Shown piece after piece: positions 60,555-64,000 of a stretch of DNA of 64,000 nucleotides (the stretch's first letter is position 1; every line of letters starts with the position of its first letter). This DNA is from JAVBNU01 sp031551265. Its GTDB lineage: Bacteria > Cyanobacteriota > Vampirovibrionia > Gastranaerophilales > Gastranaerophilaceae. Below the pieces are notes generated by a model that was not told the origin of the DNA, did no database searches, and worked only from the letters and a program-made list of their open reading frames with translations. The stretch is from the NCBI GenBank assembly GCA_031551265.1, contig JAVBNU010000007.1, forward strand, positions 8,255 to 72,254. Direction: 5' to 3'. The translations under genes and the position numbers were made by a program.

Positions 60555-60689
60555 CTATCCTTGCATTTGTTTGGCTTGGTCAAATATACTTTGTTTTTTC
60601 ATTTGCTGTGCCATCATTTGTTGTTGGTCTTGCTGTTGTGCTTGTTGAGCTCCACCACATCCGCCTGCTGATCCGCAACCTGAACACAT
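60555..60689 (-). CDS. Cys/Gly/Gln-rich peptide, 44 residues
   Basis: MCSGCGSAGGCGGAQQAQQQ is followed by DQQQMMAQQMKKQSIF and DQAKQMQG. It has three Cys in a Gly-rich head, then a Gln/Met-rich helical tail. AAAGGGGGC lies before ATG 60689. It is the first gene downstream of a promoter-like motif and shares composition with its neighbour at 60134 (Cys/Gly head, Gln tail). Unknown function. Confidence 0.6.
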   Translation of the reverse strand: MCSGCGSAGGCGGAQQAQQQDQQQMMAQQMKKQSIFDQAKQMQG

Positions 60690-60777
60690 ATTGCCCCCTT
60701 TTCCGTGCTTGCGCACATTTACTCATACTCTTCTTTTACTCAATCGGGAAATTAAACGACAAAATCTCCCATAAAAA

Positions 60778-60807
60778 TATAAAAACAATTTGATGTCAAA
60801 AATTGCT
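60778..60807 (-). promoter_or_regulatory. TAGCAA-N16-GTTTTATA promoter-like motif
   Basis: Minus strand: TAGCAA (60807-60802), 16 bases, GTTTTATA (60785-60778), 88 bases before the 44-residue gene. Confidence 0.55.
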
Positions 60808-60913
60808 ATTTTGTAACAACATGTTAAGTAACTTTTTGTAAAGTCGTTGCTGTGGCTTGGTTAGAACCGATTGAAAAATTGCCTATTTTTCGAATAAAGG
60901 TTAAAATAACTAT

Positions 60914-61477
60914 ATGGATAAAATGAAAACTGAAAAAGAAAAAATGCTCAGCGGGGAGATGTATTTGGCTTCGGACGCAAGTTTGGCCGTGGAACGCAAT
61001 AGAGCAAAAGATTTGACGTTTGAGTTAAATAATATAAAATCTTCCGAGGTGGAAAAGCGAGCGACGATAATTAAAAAATTGCTCGACAAAACCGGCTCTA
61101 GTTTTGGCATTGAGTCACCGTTTCATTGTGACTATGGTTATAATATTGAAATCGGCGACAATTTCTTTGCTAATCACGGTTGTATTTTCTTGGATTGTGC
61201 AAAAATTACTATTGGCAAAAACGTTTTTATCGGTCCGAATGTTGGCCTGTACACGCCGAATCATCCTGTTGACGCGAAGGAGCGTGCAGCGTGGCTTGAA
61301 TATGCCTTGCCAATCACTATTGGCGATGATGTTTGGCTCGGTGGCGATGTGAAAGTTATGCCCGGAGTGACTATCGGCAATAACGTCATCATCGGCGCCG
61401 GCAGTATTGTTACAAAAGATGTTCCGTCGAACTCTATGGCATGCGGCAATCCATGCAAGGTAATTCGCGAGATTTAA
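60914..61477 (+). CDS. Maltose/galactoside O-acetyltransferase family protein
   Basis: A 187-residue hexapeptide-repeat acetyltransferase. The N-terminal EKEKMLSGEMYLASDASLAVERNRAKDL is the Mac domain. ESPFHCDYGYNIEIGDNFFANHGCIFLD is family-typical. The active loop GLYTPNHPVDAKERAAW has the catalytic His, followed by IGDDVWLGGDVKVMPGVTIG and ACGNPCKVIREI. It transfers acetyl from acetyl-CoA to a sugar hydroxyl. It is complete, in contrast to the shortened paralogue at 45314. Monocistronic; no strong ribosome site (AAAGG is 14 bases away). Confidence 0.9.
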   Translation: MDKMKTEKEKMLSGEMYLASDASLAVERNRAKDLTFELNNIKSSEVEKRATIIKKLLDKTGSSFGIESPFHCDYGYNIEIGDNFFANHGCIFLDCAKITIGKNVFIGPNVGLYTPNHPVDAKERAAWLEYALPITIGDDVWLGGDVKVMPGVTIGNNVIIGAGSIVTKDVPSNSMACGNPCKVIREI

Positions 61478-61492
61478 TTTTTTTCTTACAAG

Positions 61493-61521
61493 TAGCAAAA
61501 AATTTTATGTTTGGGTTTTAT
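61493..61521 (+). promoter_or_regulatory. TAGCAA-N16-GTTTTAT promoter-like motif
   Basis: TAGCAA (61493-61498), 16 bases, GTTTTAT (61515-61521). The ATG at 61528 follows after 6 bases in the context CATGTATG, implying a leaderless transcript. Confidence 0.6.
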
Positions 61522-61527
61522 GCATGT

Positions 61528-62151
61528 ATGATAAACAATTCAAACAATATTTCATTTAAAGCCAGAATAAATTTTGTTCACCCCGACGAGCTGTATGCTG
61601 CTGTCAAAGGTTTCAAGGCTGCGCAAGTTAAAATGGAGCAAATAGTCGAAACATCCAAACCGGCATTTACTGAAAAAATATTCACATGTACCGGCGGTTA
61701 TGCCCGGACAAATAATGGCAACGAGCAGGTATTTCATATATATGACGCGTGCTCTAAGGAAAAATTTGAGAACTACACAAAAGCCTTGAGCTTAGACCCT
61801 GTCGAAGGAGGCGTTATTATTGGCGGTTGCTTGCATCCTGAAGCGCCATTCTCTCTGGCAAAGTTTGATAAGGTCAAAGATTGCTTGGCCTCAATCTGCA
61901 AAAATATTTCTATTTTCAGAGACCAAGGACGTGGTTGGCAAACTAATTTTATGCGCATACCTGAAAAAGATTTATTTATTGTAAGTACGCACGATTGGCG
62001 TGACAGGAACCTACGGATTGATTCGCCTAAGATGCTGAAATGGGTTTTTTCGCAAACACGAGTTGCACTCAACGATACTCTTGAAATTGACGGTAAAATC
62101 GTCAAGCGCAAAGCTTTCCCCGAGTTTTTTCAGAGTCCTGCCGAGAGATAA
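61528..62151 (+). CDS. Uncharacterised protein with N-terminal ISFK tag
   Basis: About 207 residues. MINNSNNISFKARINF carries the I8-S-F-K tag. The remainder is a mixed alpha/beta soluble protein with KIFTCTGGYARTNNGN, EGGVIIGGCLHPEAPFSL and DLFIVSTHDWRDRNLRI. I do not recognise a family. The open frame extends back to 61441 through the end of the preceding gene, but ATG 61528 sits where a leaderless start is expected and gives the tag at the N-terminus. No ribosome site is present, as for 44312 and 63524. Confidence 0.65.
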   Translation: MINNSNNISFKARINFVHPDELYAAVKGFKAAQVKMEQIVETSKPAFTEKIFTCTGGYARTNNGNEQVFHIYDACSKEKFENYTKALSLDPVEGGVIIGGCLHPEAPFSLAKFDKVKDCLASICKNISIFRDQGRGWQTNFMRIPEKDLFIVSTHDWRDRNLRIDSPKMLKWVFSQTRVALNDTLEIDGKIVKRKAFPEFFQSPAER

Positions 62152-62199
62152 TTTGTAGTATCTACTATTGTAAATTTTAATTAAAAACCCCTCTTGTTT

Positions 62200-62230
62200 A
62201 GGCAATTTTTATGAAGAATTTGTTTTTATA
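62200..62230 (+). promoter_or_regulatory. AGGCAA-N16-GTTTTTATA promoter-like motif
   Basis: AGGCAA (62200-62205), 16 bases, GTTTTTATA (62222-62230), 34 bases before ATG 62265. Confidence 0.6.
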
Positions 62231-62264
62231 ATAACAAATCGATTAATTGAGGAGAGAAACAAAT

Positions 62265-63455
62265 ATGAGCAAAGGCGTATTCAGCTACGACAGAAATCGT
62301 TCGTGGTTTCAATATATGATGCAAAACCCCAGAACGGGTGAAGTCGAAAGATCTTCAAGCTCATCATCCGGTGGTGGTTTTATCGAACGTAAACTTAATG
62401 AAACTTTTAAGCCATATGAACAAAGTTTCGAGACAACCTCCCGAGATTGGGACGAGCCTAAAAAATCGTCAAGCAAATGGAGTTTATTTGGTGGCTCAAA
62501 AAAACAAGAAGCCGATTCTGAGCCATGGGAAACAGAAAAATCGTCGAGTGGTCGGAGTTGGTTCGGTGGATCGAAAAAACAAGAAGCCGCTCCTGAGCCC
62601 AGAGAAACCGAGAAATCTTCAGGCGGCTGGAGTTTATTTGGCGGTTCAAAAAAGCAAGAAACCACTCCTGCTCCACAAGAAACTAAACCTGCCAACACGC
62701 AAAAAACTGCCCAATCTCCAATCAAACCAGCTAATAAACCTGTTGCAAAAACAGAAGAAAAACAAAAAACTGACACTGACAATAAAAATTTAGCGCAAAC
62801 TGAAAAAACAGAAAATATTGACGGGGCCAAAAAAGAACAAGAATTAAATAAAACAGAAACTGCTGACACAAAAACGCAAATAGAAAAAACAACCCAAAAA
62901 TCGAAAGCAGATGAAACTTCAACTGATATCCAGACTGAAAAAACAGAAGATGTGTCACAAGAAGAATTAAGAAACCCAGATAAGCCTGATATAGACGAAA
63001 TTTTGAACGCCTCAATAAATCCGTTTGACAATGCGCAAGAAAATGCGGAGGCTGAAGAAGAAGGCGGGCTGCCTAAAACCTCCGAAGATGCGAAAAATGC
63101 ATTTGAAGCATCTATCAAAGACTCACAAAAAGCACTGCAGGATGCAAGAGCTATACAATCACAATTAAGCAGTCTTCCGAAAGAAGAAGCGAGCCTGAAA
63201 CGCACGTTAGATAAAGAAATTCCCATGGATGCCCGTAGGATGAATGAAAAGATAACTGACCCTAAAAAGCGTGAAGCGGCAGCCAATAAGCTTAAAGAAC
63301 GCAAAGCCGCAGTTGAAAAACAACTGGAAGAGCTGGCTGAAAAACGTACAAAAATGATTGCTGAACTCAAAGAAAAAAATGCCGCAGCTAAAAAAGCACG
63401 TGAACAAATGACTGCCTATAAGGAACACTACAAATCATTTAGCGCAGCTAATTAA
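62265..63455 (+). CDS. Low-complexity charged protein with W-S-x-F-GGSKKQE repeats
   Basis: About 396 residues. After MSKGVFSYDRNRSWF and a Ser/Gly stretch come three tandem units of about 28 residues, each with (W/R)-S-(L/W)-F-G-G-S-K-K-Q-E (about residues 77-160). A long Lys/Thr/Glu/Gln polyampholyte follows (160-260), and then a helical coiled-coil C-terminus (KREAAANKLKERKAAVEKQL, EKRTKMIAELKEKNAAAKKA). No signal peptide or membrane helix. A strong GAGGAGAG precedes ATG 62265. The design (repeats, disordered linker, coiled coil) suggests a scaffold or filament-type protein; function unknown. Confidence 0.68.
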   Translation: MSKGVFSYDRNRSWFQYMMQNPRTGEVERSSSSSSGGGFIERKLNETFKPYEQSFETTSRDWDEPKKSSSKWSLFGGSKKQEADSEPWETEKSSSGRSWFGGSKKQEAAPEPRETEKSSGGWSLFGGSKKQETTPAPQETKPANTQKTAQSPIKPANKPVAKTEEKQKTDTDNKNLAQTEKTENIDGAKKEQELNKTETADTKTQIEKTTQKSKADETSTDIQTEKTEDVSQEELRNPDKPDIDEILNASINPFDNAQENAEAEEEGGLPKTSEDAKNAFEASIKDSQKALQDARAIQSQLSSLPKEEASLKRTLDKEIPMDARRMNEKITDPKKREAAANKLKERKAAVEKQLEELAEKRTKMIAELKEKNAAAKKAREQMTAYKEHYKSFSAAN

Positions 63456-63487
63456 TGTTACAAATTATAAACATATGGAGCAAACGC

Positions 63488-63516
63488 TAGCAAATAAAAA
63501 AGTTTTCAGTTTTTAA
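63488..63516 (+). promoter_or_regulatory. TAGCAA-N15-GTTTTTAA promoter-like motif
   Basis: TAGCAA (63488-63493), 15 bases, GTTTTTAA (63509-63516). The ATG at 63524 follows after 7 bases in the context CAAGTATG. Confidence 0.6.
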
Positions 63517-63523
63517 TGCAAGT

Positions 63524-64000
63524 ATGAAAACAAGAGAAATTTTTAAGCATAATTTTACACGCCTGGAAACTGAATCTGTCAGAAAAATATCTTGCGAAAA
63601 TAATGCAAACGTCAACAACAACAGATATTCAGAATTTGGCGGGCTGAATTATTCGGCTTCGTTTAACAAGTCCATGATTAAAATGCAGTCGGTCTCGTTC
63701 AAAGGCTGGGCACCTGAAAATGAAGAAAATACCGAAAAAATTAAAGAAATAGTAAATCTCATAAAATCCCAAGACGCAAAAAGAATAGCTATTTCAGGGC
63801 ACAAATCCCCTGACGCAGACAGTATCGGGTCTTGTTTCGGGCTTGCCGAGCTGATAAATAAATCAACCGGAAAGCCTGTTGACGTTTTTATATTTGACGA
63901 TTTGTCGGAGAAATACTCTTTTTTGAACAAAAACGAAAATGTTCGCGTGCATATTGTCTATACTCACGAACAGGAACGCGAGAAAGATTTAACAAAGGAA
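63524..64000 (+). CDS. DHH-family phosphoesterase, N-terminal part (truncated by window end)
   Basis: 159 codons, open at the window edge. The N-terminal 60 residues are Asn/Ser-rich and end MQSVSFKGW (V57-S-F-K-G), the shared tag. The DHH-type fold then begins: RIAISGHKSPDADSIGSCFGLAELI, where H-x-x-P-D-A-D is motif I of NrnA/RecJ-like phosphoesterases, and PVDVFIFDDLSEKYSFL follows. Such enzymes hydrolyse pAp, nanoRNA or cyclic dinucleotide products. It starts right after a promoter-like motif without a ribosome site. The C-terminal DHHA1 domain should lie beyond the window. Confidence 0.78.
   Translation, partial: MKTREIFKHNFTRLETESVRKISCENNANVNNNRYSEFGGLNYSASFNKSMIKMQSVSFKGWAPENEENTEKIKEIVNLIKSQDAKRIAISGHKSPDADSIGSCFGLAELINKSTGKPVDVFIFDDLSEKYSFLNKNENVRVHIVYTHEQEREKDLTKE

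Noticed and set aside
62309..63370. Minus-strand frame of 353 codons, Ser/Phe/Cys-rich
   Set aside because: Antisense of the low-complexity gene at 62265. Repetitive codons on the other strand keep the frame open.
1..64000. CRISPR array
   Set aside because: No series of regularly spaced direct repeats and no cas genes are visible; the repeats present are dispersed palindromes.
1..64000. Autonomous insertion sequence or prophage
   Set aside because: I see no transposase, integrase or phage structural gene; only non-autonomous repeats and tRNA fragments.

Overview
The window is AT-rich and densely coded. The gene content points to a Gram-negative, anaerobic, fermentative bacterium: the alcohol-dehydrogenase half of AdhE beside Rex, the hybrid-cluster protein Hcp, an OprB-type porin, a chaperone-usher system, type IV pilin-like proteins, and an RpoD-family sigma factor of the kind carried in several copies by cyanobacteria. 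Together with an (I/V)-x-F-(K/S/G) tag near the N-terminus of several proteins, this makes me think of gut non-photosynthetic Cyanobacteria (Vampirovibrionia/Melainabacteria, Gastranaerophilales). That assignment is inference from gene content; no rRNA is present.

Layout. 1-2.1 kb: 3' part of adhE and rex (fermentative redox control). 2.3-3.5 kb: a CsoR-type regulator and an exported protein with about 62 cysteines, whose promoter carries a CsoR-like operator. 3.7-9.1 kb: MATE transporter, a strange sigma-like protein with tandem region-4 modules, tRNA-Leu(CAG) and an RpoD-family sigma factor. 9.3-18.2 kb: an uncharacterised barrel-like protein, then an archaic-type chaperone-usher locus (secreted subunits, PapD-like chaperone, usher). 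18.5-27.1 kb: YcaC-like hydrolase and a three-gene operon led by a prepilin-like protein of about 2064 residues. 27.1-33.1 kb: chemoreceptor, OprB porin, an unknown gene and a DEAD-box helicase. 33.3-37.3 kb: alpha-oxoamine synthase, epimerase/reductase and two GNAT-fold genes, one with an in-frame stop; this is a candidate ceramide-type lipid locus. 37.4-42.7 kb: tRNA-Ser(GCU) and a six-gene minus-strand operon (WecG-type transferase, split transketolase, FtsE, FtsX, HDOD). 43-52 kb: a pilin, a structured-RNA candidate, secG, a CheR-like methyltransferase, acetyltransferase, GH13 enzyme, Hsp20, small regulators and a HAD phosphatase. 51.7-54.1 kb: a Crp/Fnr regulator divergent from hcp. 54.1-64 kb: TPM protein, degenerate nucleotidyltransferase, a Trp-codon leader peptide with attenuator-like hairpins, and several lineage-specific proteins, ending in a truncated DHH phosphoesterase.

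The most interesting signal is a recurrent promoter-like sequence, (T/A)(A/G)GCAA-N15-17-GTTTTTA(T/A), upstream of at least eight genes. Three of these start 6-7 bases after the -10-like box, so their mRNAs would be nearly leaderless. Most of the clearest examples encode proteins with the N-terminal (I/V)-x-F-(K/S/G) tag. This looks like an undescribed regulon joined to an undescribed N-terminal signal. Other items worth attention are the multi-sigma4 protein, the four-segment attenuator, the giant prepilin, the metallothionein-like protein with its operator, and several families of palindromic intergenic repeats.
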